Origin: a virus
Virus record (IMG/VR): IMGVR_UViG_3300022745_000034
Span: 1 to 63,900 of that record
Length of the DNA stretch: 63,900 bases
Direction: 5' to 3' (one strand)
Every line of letters starts with the position of its first letter. Position 1 is the first letter of the stretch. A program made the position numbers and the translations under genes. The notes under the pieces were generated by a model. The model did not search any database, was not told the origin of the DNA, and saw nothing but the letters and a program-made list of their open reading frames with translations. This document shows, one piece after another, positions 25,243-34,061 of the stretch.

Positions 25243-27425
25243 CAGGCCACCGTAATTTCAGGGTCAAAGAACAGGTTCTTGGTCGTGTCAACCACGTTGC
25301 TGTAAATGGCAACCTTGCATGTGATCGGAGTGCCTGTCTTTATTGCTGTCGGAGTAGTGAGCGAAATCTTGTACTTGTTGTGAGTGATGCCAGACCACAA
25401 CGTAGAAGTCCATGCGGCGGTCGAAGTAGTGAGCGCTGCCCCGCTGTTGTCTTGAGACTCCAACGAAATACGCTTACCCGTGGTGTCTATGTAGTCAACA
25501 AGTAGGCCAACGTCCCTTGTGGTAAATGACAATGTGTTGTCTATCAACAGTTCAAGCGTGAGCGTGCGAACACCGTCGGACAGCGAGTTGTATTTAATAA
25601 ATGCTGGGGAGACAAACGGGGAGTTGAACGCAACAGTTGCGGAGACTGGGGGTTTTAATCGGATCGACCACGGAGTAACACCATCCAACAATACAGCGTT
25701 TAGCTTGGGGTACCCGGCCGAGTAGTTCCATTCTGCATATCCGTAAGCTGAGTCTATAAAGAACTCGTTGTACCCAGTGTCAGAGTACCCGCATATGGCA
25801 CGCGAATTCATCGCTGCAACGCCGCCTACGCCCTTCTGTAACATTGTCGGTCCACGATTTGTATTACCGAAGTCGCAGTTGTAGAAGAAGATGGGCTGGT
25901 CAGCGGAAGAATTACCGGCCAGCACTGACCCAGTTAGCCAGCCTTCAAACTTGCAGTTGTAGAAATCCATGCTGCTGACTTGACCGCTGCCGATGCCAAT
26001 AATCGCCGCAGTCTGTGGCGCAGAGGGTGTGGTAACCCTGAAAGTGCATCCTGTAAAAACAGCGCGCCACGTTGAGTTTGAACCAAGAGATACACATCCG
26101 TGGCTAGTGCGCTCTGTCGCCCACTCAAACACGATGTCCGTAAATGTAGTGGGGGAAGATGCGCCGTTTTGGTTGTTCTCAGTGACACCGCCAGCCCCGC
26201 CGTTTGCGATTACATCAATGCTACGAAACGCGGCGTTTGCAGATGTGTAAAAGTTAAGGGTTTTCAGATTGGAGCCAGCACCACCTTCGTAGAACCTAAG
26301 GTTTGCGTTACCCGCGCTGTACCTCTTGCCACGAAGTTCGATCCTCGCTAAGTTTGGGTTCCACGCCATCGAACTATTGCTGTTGGTGTAGTGCTGTATT
26401 TCTAGCACTGGGTAGGCGCCATCGGACCAGATGGTCGAATCGTCTACCAACAACCTAACAGGCAGAGCTACGCTTCCGAATGTAGATCTTACGGAGTAAC
26501 CTCCTGTTTGATTTCTCTGTGTGTATATGAGTTTCCCGCTGCGTATGTAGATGGTTTCACCGTTATCTGGGTGGCCTGCCAATGTGCCGAATTGGCACCA
26601 AACTCCGTAGCCGTTAGAAGCAATTCCAGATGGGAACGCTGCCCCCATTTGGTTAAATAGCAGGCCCCAGCACCCACCCACGCCACCGCTGAACGTGTAC
26701 GGCCCAAACGTGCCGCCTGTGAAACCCGATGTAGTCACCTGACTCGTATTGAACTGGGCTGATCCAGCGCGGGTCATTATTTGCAGCGTTGTGGTTGGCG
26801 TTCCGACACGGGCGAACACTATGTCCTGAATCTTGTGTGTGTACCAATTGGTGGCCTGTGCAGTTACGGCAGAGGTGTTGGTAGTCCTGTTGATTGCCGT
26901 CACCAGATTTGATACCAGAGTGGCACCGCTACCGGCGTTGAACTGGTTGGTGGTAGCGCCAGAGGCGACACAAGTAAGTGTGGCGCCCATGATTGAGACG
27001 GTTGCACCAGCCGCTGCGGTTGCCGCCGATAGGTCAATGCTCACGGTCGCAGAGACTGCCGTTGCATCGCTTGCAGTGCCATCACCGTCTTGCGCTTGGC
27101 CCCAAGTGAGTGGTGTTGTTAGTGGCAGGGCGTACTTACCCGTCAACGTTGTTGATGCAATAGCAAGACTTGCAGTACCCGTTATCGCATTGGATATTGT
27201 GTAGCACCCAACCCCACCGTTCGTTCCGGTGTTGTACGCAGAAATGTAGATGCCGTCAGGTATACCGGCGCCAGTTATCTGTGAACCTACACCGATGATG
27301 CCGCTTGTCACTGCGGTTACCGTAAGGAATGAGCCAGCCGTTGCGTTGTAAGCGCCATTGACAGAACAGATGTACCCCGTGACTACGCAGGCTCCATAGG
27401 CTCCGTGATCTACGTACTTAGCCAT
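25242..27425 (-). CDS. Large beta-helix-like virion appendage protein, 727 aa
   Basis: The N-terminal 250 residues are Ala/Thr/Gly/Val-rich short strands (for example TSGIIGVGSQITGAGIPDG, with a repeated GCVT/TATSLAIAST style). The middle part shows the N/G turns and stacked hydrophobic residues of right-handed beta-helices (FYNCKFEGWLTG, FYNCDFGNTNRGP, VFTGCTFRVT), where F-x-x-C-x-F rungs recur. Such folds are typical of phage tailspikes and appendages that bind or cut polysaccharide. No catalytic pair can be assigned by eye. Its position after the portal suggests a head or collar appendage. Confidence 0.6.
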   Translation of the reverse strand: MAKYVDHGAYGACVVTGYICSVNGAYNATAGSFLTVTAVTSGIIGVGSQITGAGIPDGIYISAYNTGTNGGVGCYTISNAITGTASLAIASTTLTGKYALPLTTPLTWGQAQDGDGTASDATAVSATVSIDLSAATAAAGATVSIMGATLTCVASGATTNQFNAGSGATLVSNLVTAINRTTNTSAVTAQATNWYTHKIQDIVFARVGTPTTTLQIMTRAGSAQFNTSQVTTSGFTGGTFGPYTFSGGVGGCWGLLFNQMGAAFPSGIASNGYGVWCQFGTLAGHPDNGETIYIRSGKLIYTQRNQTGGYSVRSTFGSVALPVRLLVDDSTIWSDGAYPVLEIQHYTNSNSSMAWNPNLARIELRGKRYSAGNANLRFYEGGAGSNLKTLNFYTSANAAFRSIDVIANGGAGGVTENNQNGASSPTTFTDIVFEWATERTSHGCVSLGSNSTWRAVFTGCTFRVTTPSAPQTAAIIGIGSGQVSSMDFYNCKFEGWLTGSVLAGNSSADQPIFFYNCDFGNTNRGPTMLQKGVGGVAAMNSRAICGYSDTGYNEFFIDSAYGYAEWNYSAGYPKLNAVLLDGVTPWSIRLKPPVSATVAFNSPFVSPAFIKYNSLSDGVRTLTLELLIDNTLSFTTRDVGLLVDYIDTTGKRISLESQDNSGAALTTSTAAWTSTLWSGITHNKYKISLTTPTAIKTGTPITCKVAIYSNVVDTTKNLFFDPEITVA

Positions 27426-27798
27426 TCAGAATCTCCTGTGCGCGACCAGCACCAATCAACCCACCAGCCTCAAGCATGTTCAAGGCGCTAACGATGTCTG
27501 GGTCGTCGCTTCTGACTTCACTGGCAAGCTCCATCAAGGCCATGTAATCTTCTAACTGAGGTACAGTCTTGGCAGCAGTGCGGATGGCAATGCGTTCCTC
27601 TTGCGTGAAACGGCGCAGGTATTCCAGCTTGGTCCATGTAATAGCCTTAGCTACAACATCAGTCACTGTGGATGTATCGACCTCTGCGGTGTGGTCGTGG
27701 GTAGCAAACTCATAACCGGTCCACTCAATCGGCGCGTCAGCGTTGTAGCGATAGACCTCTTGACCGGTTTCCTTCAATGTGACGATGTATGTGGTCAT
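27418..27798 (-). CDS. Conserved phage protein, 126 aa
   Basis: Has WTKLEYLRRFTQEERIAIR, then LEDYMALMELASEVRSDDPD and a GGLIGAGRAQEIL end. This helical C-terminal module is widespread in phage structural gene clusters, usually attached to or following tail or appendage proteins. The N-terminal 60 residues are a different strand-rich part. It overlaps the portal stop and the 727-residue protein start by a few bases. It is perhaps an assembly chaperone; function is unknown. Confidence 0.6.
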   Translation of the reverse strand: MTTYIVTLKETGQEVYRYNADAPIEWTGYEFATHDHTAEVDTSTVTDVVAKAITWTKLEYLRRFTQEERIAIRTAAKTVPQLEDYMALMELASEVRSDDPDIVSALNMLEAGGLIGAGRAQEILNG

Positions 27799-30413
27799 TC
27801 TTTGCCTTTTGAACTGCTGGATGGCTTCTGTATTTCAGAGACTGAGCCAACTGCCCGACCGTTTGCGTCTTCAACAATCTTTGTCTGACGCGGCGCGCTC
27901 ATGACCTGGGCCAGCGTTGCCTGGGTCTGTGCCAGGGTTGCAAGCACCTGGGCCATACCAGCGTCTTCCTTTGGCTCAGGCGATGGGGCTGGCTCAGGAT
28001 CTGTCTCAGCAACCTTGCGCACCTGCTCGATTTCAGACTGGAGCGCCTTTAAGTTGGCCTGCTCGGACTGCTTCATCAGATCTAGCTCGTGCTGGATCTG
28101 GGTGAGTCCGTCGAAAAGCGGCTGCAACATCTGCATGCTGGCGCCCTTTGCACGCTCTGCTTCCACCTTGGCAGCGGCATCGAGCTTTGCTTTTTCAATG
28201 TCTGCTGCGTACTTGGTCTGAATCTCTGCCTGCCGGTTTGCAAGTTCGGTCTGCAACTGGCTGATTTTGTCCATCAGCGGGCGCATTTGCTGCTCGAATT
28301 GGGCCTGCATTTCTGCCATCTGCCCGCCGTTCTGGAGCCCGTGAGCCACTTGCTGCGCATCGGCCATGAGCTTGGCTGCCTTGGCATTGGTTTCTTGAAC
28401 CTTGGCCATGCGCTCTTGGCGATTGAGTTGCATTTCCTCTTGCTGCATGGCTTGCTGCTGCTGTGCTGCGGCCTTTTGCTGCTCTGGGTCTTGGATACCA
28501 ACGGCAGCGCGCAGCCGGTCTGCCAACTGGTGACGCTTGGGCAAGTCAGTGGCTTCGATCACAAAGTCGATGATGAAGCCCTGCAACTGAGGTGGCAGCG
28601 ACTTGGTGATTTCGGTCAGCATCTGCAAGGTCTGCTGGCGGTAGGTCGGCGTCGATGGAATGTCGTCGAGCACGATCTTGGCTTTGACCTTGGCCACATC
28701 GTTGAGCATGACCGGCTGCCCCGTCTGTGGGTCGATGGTCGGTGTATTCAGCGGGATAATTTTCTTTTGCTGGCCTTCACCGATGGTGACTTTGCTTGGG
28801 CCTTGCATGAGGTTTTGCTTGACCAACTCGAACAGCATTTCACCCACCAATCGGCGGGCATAGCGGAAGTTGTCGTTAATCTCGGCCAGGGTGTTCATGC
28901 CCTGCTCTATCAGGCCATTGATGGCAATGCCCGATGTCGCACCGGACTGCTGACCCTGCATTGACTTGTGGATGCCAGAAGCCTCTGCAATCTCTTGCTT
29001 GGCCTCCTGCATGACTTGGAACTGCTGGGTAGCAAGCTCACCGCCTGGATCAACCCGGAATGCGCTCGTTGGCTTGCGGTTGGCGTTGAGGATCACATAG
29101 GCGTCAGGCCGTGCGACCTCAGAAGCTGCCTTGTTGTGGTCCAGCACAGCATCGCTGTCGGCCACCACACGGCGGCTGTTGAGCGACCAAAGCATCTTGG
29201 ACTTGCGTGCGTTGACCTCATCCTGGGGGCTGACCATCGAGCGGATCAAGCCATAGGGCACATTGGTCAGGTCTTCGCGGTGGCCGAAGAACGGCACATA
29301 CGGGAACTGGTTGTGCTTGTAGGGGCTGGGCACGTCATAGAGGAAGTGCGGGCCGGTGTACCAAGCCAAGCGCACCTTCTGGAAAGTTGCCTGCTTGATC
29401 TGGGCAATGCCAGACACGATGGCTTCGTTGTGGCGCGGGTTGTTGAAGTCCGCTTCCATCACCGTGCCGTTTGGCAGCGTCATGGTGTAGCCGCGCACCC
29501 ACTTGCGATACCAGATTTCGTACAGGCAAATGCGCATACGCTGGATGTCGCGCCAGTCCACCGCTGCAATGCGGGTGTCGCGCTCCACTTCCCAGCTTTG
29601 AACCAAACGACTGTCCTGCTCAATGAGCGGGTCAAACCCAGCCCAGCCGCCTGTTGTCATGCGGAATAGGGTCGCGTACTGGGGCATGAGCGCAATGGCG
29701 TGCTCAAGCTCAAGCCAGCGGCGACGAATCAGGTAGCGCGCGTCCGATAGATCTGGTTGTTCTGCCCGCCAGTCCCAGAAGATTTCACGGCGGTGCACGT
29801 ACTTGACGCGGTACGGGCACTTGAATGGGTCGTGCTCACGGGCTACTTCAACCCAGCCAAGTCCGGCTTTGATTTGCGCAGCGTAAGCGTCAGAGACAGC
29901 GCGATCAGCGCGGCTTTCAATTTCAGCATGTTTTAGTTTGACCGATAGGCCTTCTGCAAGATCGTCGTCACATTCCTCATCGTCCTCTGGGCGCACGCGC
30001 CAGTCAGATCGACTCTTGGCTTCCAGGCCCAGCACCGTGTCGATGGTGGGCTTGATGATGTTGGTGATGAGCGGGGGCTGGCCACGCTCTTTCAGTTTCT
30101 CGACTGTTTCTGGTGAAAGCTGGTTGCCGTCGTAATAGTCGGCTGCGCGGTCTGCTTCACGCCTCCAGTGGGGCTGGTGCTTGATTTCCCGCAGGAACAT
30201 TTCCACTTGCCCTCTTTCAAGGGCCGAATCTGCTAGGTCGTCAGCAAAGACGGAAGCCGAATCGTTAGTTGGAGCCTCGCCAATGACCACATTGCCGCGC
30301 GGTTTTTGGTCAGATTGGAAGCGTTTGGCCATCGTTGGCCCGCCAGCATTAGCCGCGAAACTCTCGTCCTGCGGGATTGCTGAATTGGTCAGTTGAATGT
30401 CGCCAATGGCCAT
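27795..30413 (-). CDS. Portal protein (P22-like), 872 aa
   Basis: Residues 80-460 match P22-type portals: ADYYDGNQLSPETVEKLKER, PLITNIIKPTIDTVLGLEA, FWDWRAEQPDLSDARYLI, then a long central part with YVPFFGHREDLTNVPYGLIR and SGATSGIAINGLIEQG. After about residue 620 comes a very long Gln/Ala/Glu-rich helical stretch, which would form the extended barrel known from P22 portals. The start (ATG 30413) follows an 80-bp gap with a possible late promoter element. The portal is the DNA entry ring bound by terminase. Confidence 0.85.
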   Translation of the reverse strand: MAIGDIQLTNSAIPQDESFAANAGGPTMAKRFQSDQKPRGNVVIGEAPTNDSASVFADDLADSALERGQVEMFLREIKHQPHWRREADRAADYYDGNQLSPETVEKLKERGQPPLITNIIKPTIDTVLGLEAKSRSDWRVRPEDDEECDDDLAEGLSVKLKHAEIESRADRAVSDAYAAQIKAGLGWVEVAREHDPFKCPYRVKYVHRREIFWDWRAEQPDLSDARYLIRRRWLELEHAIALMPQYATLFRMTTGGWAGFDPLIEQDSRLVQSWEVERDTRIAAVDWRDIQRMRICLYEIWYRKWVRGYTMTLPNGTVMEADFNNPRHNEAIVSGIAQIKQATFQKVRLAWYTGPHFLYDVPSPYKHNQFPYVPFFGHREDLTNVPYGLIRSMVSPQDEVNARKSKMLWSLNSRRVVADSDAVLDHNKAASEVARPDAYVILNANRKPTSAFRVDPGGELATQQFQVMQEAKQEIAEASGIHKSMQGQQSGATSGIAINGLIEQGMNTLAEINDNFRYARRLVGEMLFELVKQNLMQGPSKVTIGEGQQKKIIPLNTPTIDPQTGQPVMLNDVAKVKAKIVLDDIPSTPTYRQQTLQMLTEITKSLPPQLQGFIIDFVIEATDLPKRHQLADRLRAAVGIQDPEQQKAAAQQQQAMQQEEMQLNRQERMAKVQETNAKAAKLMADAQQVAHGLQNGGQMAEMQAQFEQQMRPLMDKISQLQTELANRQAEIQTKYAADIEKAKLDAAAKVEAERAKGASMQMLQPLFDGLTQIQHELDLMKQSEQANLKALQSEIEQVRKVAETDPEPAPSPEPKEDAGMAQVLATLAQTQATLAQVMSAPRQTKIVEDANGRAVGSVSEIQKPSSSSKGKE

Positions 30414-30493
30414 GAAGTCGTCCGGTTTGATGCTTTTCGCCAGGGGTATTGTGTTGCGCCTAGATCAATTCGACCCTGTGCGTTTGGTTTTCC
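30414..30493 (-). promoter_or_regulatory. Gap before portal gene with GTCGAATTG element
   Basis: On the minus strand GTCGAATTGATC (30474-30463) shares its first nine bases with the scaffold upstream region; CACAAT follows at a spacing close to that of TATATT there. At 30487-30499 a GGTTTTCCTCAACC sequence resembles a degenerate palindrome. A weak late promoter is possible. Confidence 0.3.
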
Positions 30494-31969
30494 TCAACCT
30501 GCACGCCAGTCGTATTCGCGCTCACGCTGGATGATCGACCTGTGTGGGTCTGGTGGCACTGACGCATAGCGTTTCATGACGTAGGCGTAGCGAGTGGCGC
30601 TCAAAAAGTCGTCTTGCAGCTTCACGATCTGGCCGTCTTTTCTGTGGTAGAGCCTAAATTCCTCAAAAAACATGGTCACGCTTGAGAAAACCTTGAATTT
30701 GCCCTTCTTCATGTCGTCGTACATGGACATCACACCGGCCTCAACGCTCACCCGGCTGGTTTTCTTGCCTTCCTCGTCACCAGTTTCTGGAAGTTGGGCG
30801 TATTCGTGCAGCATGTTGGCGCCGTGCGTGCGGTATTGGTCTGCCAACTGGATGCCGTCACCCTTGGAGCGCTGCAAACCGTCTGCTGGCCAGGACACTG
30901 GTACCCATGGACCGCGTTGCAGGATAAGCGGCACCAGTTCGGCCGGTGTCTTGTTGCTTTCGCGGTAGCCGTCGTACACATAAACGATGTCGTTGTCCCG
31001 GTCCCAGGCCAGCCATGCTCCGGCGCTTGGGTGGTCGATACCGAAGTCAACACCGCAAATGACCGGCCAGTGGTCTGGGATCTGGAATGGCTCGACCGTG
31101 ATGGCCGATTCGGCAATTGGGAACACGCGACCGGAGCCAAGAATAGGAATGCCCTTTGCCCGGGCTTCACGCTCGTGCTCTGGGTAGCTGGCCACAATGC
31201 GATCGCGTTCTTCCTGGGTGTAGTGGCCAACGTCATCAATGGTCATGTTGGTGTCTGACCGGTCTGGCGTTGGGTTTTGCAGGAACAGGCGCACGACCTC
31301 CGACATACCTAATAGTGGCGTGAAGGTGATCCAGACAATTCCCTTGGTGGCGTTGGTGCGGGTCAGAACCTCGGTGTAGATGTCGATGGGCGGTTCTTCG
31401 TCCAGTGCCGCAAAGTCCAGCGTTTCTCCTTGGAGCTTGGACCTGCCTTTTTCATACGACTTAAAGTAAAGGCGCGAAACACCTCCAGATACGTGGCGCA
31501 CGAACACGCAGTCAACCGAATCGGCAATGCCTTGGGCGCGCTTGGGCTCACCGATCATCAGATCCTTGGGGATCGTGCCTGTGCCCCATTCTCCAGGGCG
31601 GCCAAGGATCAAGCGTTGCATGGTGTCGCGGGTGGACTCCATGGATTCACCAAGGGCCCAGCCGGTAACTCCCCTGCTCCAGCGCTTGCCCTGCCACCAA
31701 TCAGGGTAGAGGCCGGTCAGGTGGTAGGCAATTTCGTAGGCTGAACTCCACGTTTTTCCAAGCTGGTTGCCCGCGCGGAAAAGGCGTTCGCGGTAGGTGG
31801 CTCCACGGTTGTGGAACTCAATTTGCCTGGGATACGGCTTGTACCTCGATAACTTGTTGCGATCCTGCCGGCGTTTGAGTTCCTGTGCCAATTTCAATAA
31901 GGCCAGTTTGGGAGGCAAGCTCTGCAACGATGCGGGTAATGTCTTCGTCACTGAGGTTTGCATATTCAT
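30494..31969 (-). CDS. Terminase large subunit, 491 aa
   Basis: ATPase: Walker A RAGNQLGKT (K72), Walker B DFAALDEE (D190-E191), and a WITFTPL motif III. Nuclease: GVDFG with D308, D-x-V-Y-V-Y-D downstream, and a C-terminal DDFLSATRYAYV acidic motif. This is the DNA-packaging motor and headful/cos nuclease. The nominal start (31969) overlaps the small-subunit gene by 152 bases; conserved sequence begins around residue 24, so a later TTG may be the real start. The RAGNQLGKT family often belongs to P22-like headful packagers, which fits a circularly permuted genome. Confidence 0.9.
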   Translation of the reverse strand: MNMQTSVTKTLPASLQSLPPKLALLKLAQELKRRQDRNKLSRYKPYPRQIEFHNRGATYRERLFRAGNQLGKTWSSAYEIAYHLTGLYPDWWQGKRWSRGVTGWALGESMESTRDTMQRLILGRPGEWGTGTIPKDLMIGEPKRAQGIADSVDCVFVRHVSGGVSRLYFKSYEKGRSKLQGETLDFAALDEEPPIDIYTEVLTRTNATKGIVWITFTPLLGMSEVVRLFLQNPTPDRSDTNMTIDDVGHYTQEERDRIVASYPEHEREARAKGIPILGSGRVFPIAESAITVEPFQIPDHWPVICGVDFGIDHPSAGAWLAWDRDNDIVYVYDGYRESNKTPAELVPLILQRGPWVPVSWPADGLQRSKGDGIQLADQYRTHGANMLHEYAQLPETGDEEGKKTSRVSVEAGVMSMYDDMKKGKFKVFSSVTMFFEEFRLYHRKDGQIVKLQDDFLSATRYAYVMKRYASVPPDPHRSIIQREREYDWRAG

Positions 31970-32444
31970 CTTCCGGCTTCTTTTCTACTGGCTTGAACAG
32001 TCCCATGGTGTCGCCCAGCAATTTCAGGGCGGTGTTGGCTCCCGCAGAATCAAATTGGTACTCTCCGGTGGGTTCTCCCTTGCGGTCGAGCACTGGTTCG
32101 GCCTGCATGCATCGTTCTGCCACTGTCATCAGGCGTGAGATAACCCACTCACGGTTCAGGCCAGTCTTGAGGATGGCGCTCTCTGTGGCCATTGCTGACA
32201 GTTCTGAAATGCGGTCACGCACCTGCTTAACATCACGCTCCCACCGACCTGCGGTGTAGGCACTGACAGGAGAGCCAATGGAAAACACGGCCTCTTTGCA
32301 GTTCATGCCCATTGCCCGGGCCCTGCAATACGCTTCCTGCGAGACTGTCAGCCCAGTCTCCAATACCACTGCGCTTCCTAGCTGCTTGAGTGGTTTCCTT
32401 GGGGCTCTGGGCTTCTTTGGCTTGTCAGGAGTTACTTGGGCCAT
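31818..32444 (-). CDS. Terminase small subunit-like protein, 208 aa
   Basis: Directly before the large subunit. Basic Lys/Pro-rich N-terminus, then LTVSQEAYCRARAMGMNCKE, a helix-turn-helix-like region of the kind small terminases use to bind packaging sites, then a long helical oligomerisation part and an acidic C-terminus. The C-terminal 50 codons overlap the nominal start of the large subunit in another frame. The ATG at 32444 overlaps the Rz stop by 13 bases. The call relies on position and HTH-like pattern. Confidence 0.65.
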   Translation of the reverse strand: MAQVTPDKPKKPRAPRKPLKQLGSAVVLETGLTVSQEAYCRARAMGMNCKEAVFSIGSPVSAYTAGRWERDVKQVRDRISELSAMATESAILKTGLNREWVISRLMTVAERCMQAEPVLDRKGEPTGEYQFDSAGANTALKLLGDTMGLFKPVEKKPEDEYANLSDEDITRIVAELASQTGLIEIGTGTQTPAGSQQVIEVQAVSQAN

Positions 32445-32920
32445 GCGTCGATCAAGGTTTTGGCGTCGTTGGCGTGACCGTCAGCGATTCGCGCCATGTC
32501 GATATATCGCTCTGTGCACGCGAGGAATAAGTCTGGGAAGGGATCTGGGTAGTCAAGGCTGGTGGCGAGGGCACCTGCGGGGGCACGCAAGGCGTAGGCG
32601 GATCTGGTTGACGCGACAACAGCCCGCAGCCGCTCAAGCTCAGACTTAGCGCCATCGGCATCAGCCAGGATGGCCTGCTCTCGCGCGACTCTTGCTTGCT
32701 CTGCCTCTCGCGCCTTTGCGCCCATTTCAGCGCTCTTGGTAGCGGCATCTGCGTTTGCTTTGGCGATGTTTGATTCGAGTTGTGCGACATAGGTCTTACC
32801 CTTTTCGATTTCGATGGTTAGCTCGCCGTTCTTTAGCTTGAGCGTGCAGGACGTGGCAGATAGAGCGGCGATGAGTGCCAGCCACACCCATTTGGGCACC
32901 AGTTCAAGGAGTAGGAGCAT
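32432..32920 (-). CDS. Rz-like i-spanin, 162 aa
   Basis: An N-terminal membrane segment (LVPKWVWLALIAALSATSC) is followed by a long coiled coil rich in Ala, Glu, Lys and Arg (residues 35-110), the type II membrane layout of Rz i-spanins. Spanins fuse inner and outer membrane at the end of lysis. A lipoprotein-like second frame lies inside this gene (32452-32661), exactly as Rz1 in lambda. It overlaps the holin gene by 17 bases. Confidence 0.8.
   Translation of the reverse strand: MLLLLELVPKWVWLALIAALSATSCTLKLKNGELTIEIEKGKTYVAQLESNIAKANADAATKSAEMGAKAREAEQARVAREQAILADADGAKSELERLRAVVASTRSAYALRAPAGALATSLDYPDPFPDLFLACTERYIDMARIADGHANDAKTLIDAWPK
32452..32661 (-). CDS. Embedded Rz1-like o-spanin lipoprotein, 69 aa
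   Basis: In the +1 frame relative to Rz and wholly inside it. The sequence begins MPMALSLSLSGCGLLS, a lipobox (LSGC) with C12, then a Pro-rich mature part (PDPPTP, PPQVPSPP), the profile of outer-membrane o-spanins. I chose the ATG at 32661; the n-region lacks a positive charge, so an upstream alternative start that includes the RPSW segment is possible. The frame stays open for about 112 codons in total, in a dense coding region. Confidence 0.65.
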   Translation of the reverse strand: MPMALSLSLSGCGLLSRQPDPPTPCVPPQVPSPPALTTQIPSQTYSSRAQSDISTWRESLTVTPTTPKP

Positions 32921-33104
32921 TGGGTGCCTTCACTTTCTGGAGCGTGTTGCCGGTGATGTAGGCTGCGACCGTGCCGAGTACCGTCCACTGGAACACTTCT
33001 GGCGTGATCTTTCCGAACCAGACAAGGACGGTGCACGTAACTCCTGCGCCAACGGCCAGGATGAAGCGACGACCGCCAGATGTTTCAATGGCAGATCGGA
33101 TCAT
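32904..33104 (-). CDS. Putative holin, 66 aa
   Basis: A small protein with two likely membrane segments (ILAVGAGVTCTVLVWFG and FQWTVLGTVAAYITGNTL), a short charged N-terminus and a basic C-terminus. It sits between the endolysin (4-nt overlap) and Rz. Size, topology and cassette order point to a holin that forms the lesion for endolysin release. The TM protein at 33538-34038 could be a second holin or antiholin. Confidence 0.75.
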   Translation of the reverse strand: MIRSAIETSGGRRFILAVGAGVTCTVLVWFGKITPEVFQWTVLGTVAAYITGNTLQKVKAPNAPTP

Positions 33105-33541
33105 GCGTAAGCCCTCGTGCTTTGGTCGTCGATGATGAGTGCCTGACGCTGGTCTCCGTTGAATGCTACGTGCACCCAGCCTGCTCCGTTGTTGGCAAAC
33201 TCTCGGATCACCTGCTTGAACGGGACTTTGGAGCGCAGAATGGCGCGGATAACGGCGTCCACATTGCCGTAGGTCGGGCAGGTGAAGTCGATGGCAAAGC
33301 CTGTGAGGTGGTCGGACGTTGGCTTAGAGCCCACGGCCTTGTTCAGTTCAGGGCAGCGATACCAGCTACTGACGTGGATGGCGTTGGAGTTTAGTTCCAT
33401 GCGGATGAGTTCAAGGCTCAGTGCAGCCTTCTTCATGGCCTGGAACACCTCAAGCGGCGGGTCGTTGTTGATGCCAAGGCGCGATGCGGTCTGCGAAGCG
33501 ATAGCTTCTTCCAGGGAAAAGTGGGCTGATAGGGGCGTCAT
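33101..33541 (-). CDS. Endolysin, peptidase M15A family, 146 aa
   Basis: The start at 33541 overlaps the previous stop (ATGA); an in-frame upstream codon at 33571 is less likely. It begins with HFSLEEAIASQTASRLGINN and has SSWYRCPELNKAVGSKPTS, then H78 and D85 in SDHLTGFAIDF and H124 in WVHVAF. These are the zinc ligands and fold core of M15A D-Ala-D-Ala/L-Ala-D-Glu peptidases common as phage endolysins. It lacks a signal peptide, consistent with holin-dependent release. Confidence 0.85.
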   Translation of the reverse strand: MTPLSAHFSLEEAIASQTASRLGINNDPPLEVFQAMKKAALSLELIRMELNSNAIHVSSWYRCPELNKAVGSKPTSDHLTGFAIDFTCPTYGNVDAVIRAILRSKVPFKQVIREFANNGAGWVHVAFNGDQRQALIIDDQSTRAYA

Positions 33542-34038
33542 TTGTGCGGGCCTTGCAGGAATGATTGCCAAAGCGCGTATGTGGCCCAGCCGATGAAGCC
33601 GAATAGACCGTATTTGGTCAGTTCTAGCTTCATCTTGGCCCAGAATTGAGCGCTTTCCTCGGCTTTGCGGATAGATGCCTCGTGATAACGGCGGTGTCCA
33701 TCAGGATCGCCATCTGGGTAGGCGGCCGACATAGCTTCGGTCACTGCTTCCTTCACACTGTCCTTCGCTTGTTCTGCTGCTTTGGTCGCTCGTTCAATAG
33801 ATTCGGTCTGTGTTGCGTGGTTGTACGTTATTGATCGTTCCAGACGGTCGAGTGATTTATGGACCTCGTTCTTGAATTCAGTGAATTCAGTGGCCATCCG
33901 GGTTGTTTTGTGCGCGATTATTTCGATGTTGGTGTCTGTGGCGCGTCTGTTGGGCGTCTGGCGCTGATCCAGCGTCGTTATTGGGTGCGTTTCTTCACCG
34001 TCGAAATGGACAAAGTTTGAGGAAGTCACGTAGGGCAT
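33538..34038 (-). CDS. Lysis-cassette membrane protein, 166 aa
   Basis: First gene of the lysis cassette, overlapping the endolysin by ATGA. Residues 45-125 are a charged coiled-coil region; SAAYPDGDPDGHRRYHEA is a recognisable conserved segment, and the C-terminus LTKYGLFGFIGWATYALWQSF is one membrane helix followed by a short polar tail. Proteins of this layout precede phage endolysins and may be a pinholin- or antiholin-like factor. A one-mismatch palindrome lies 9 bases upstream of its ATG. Confidence 0.6.
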   Translation of the reverse strand: MPYVTSSNFVHFDGEETHPITTLDQRQTPNRRATDTNIEIIAHKTTRMATEFTEFKNEVHKSLDRLERSITYNHATQTESIERATKAAEQAKDSVKEAVTEAMSAAYPDGDPDGHRRYHEASIRKAEESAQFWAKMKLELTKYGLFGFIGWATYALWQSFLQGPHK

Positions 34039-34046
34039 CCAGTGCG

Positions 34047-34061
34047 TTGATATTTTCTCAA
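34047..34061. promoter_or_regulatory. One-mismatch palindrome upstream of the lysis cassette
   Basis: TTGATATTTTCTCAA (fifth base differs). It lies in the 50-bp gap between the genes ending at 34089 and starting at 34038. GTCGAATT (34087-34080, minus strand) is just upstream of it. It could control late transcription of lysis and packaging genes. Confidence 0.45.
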
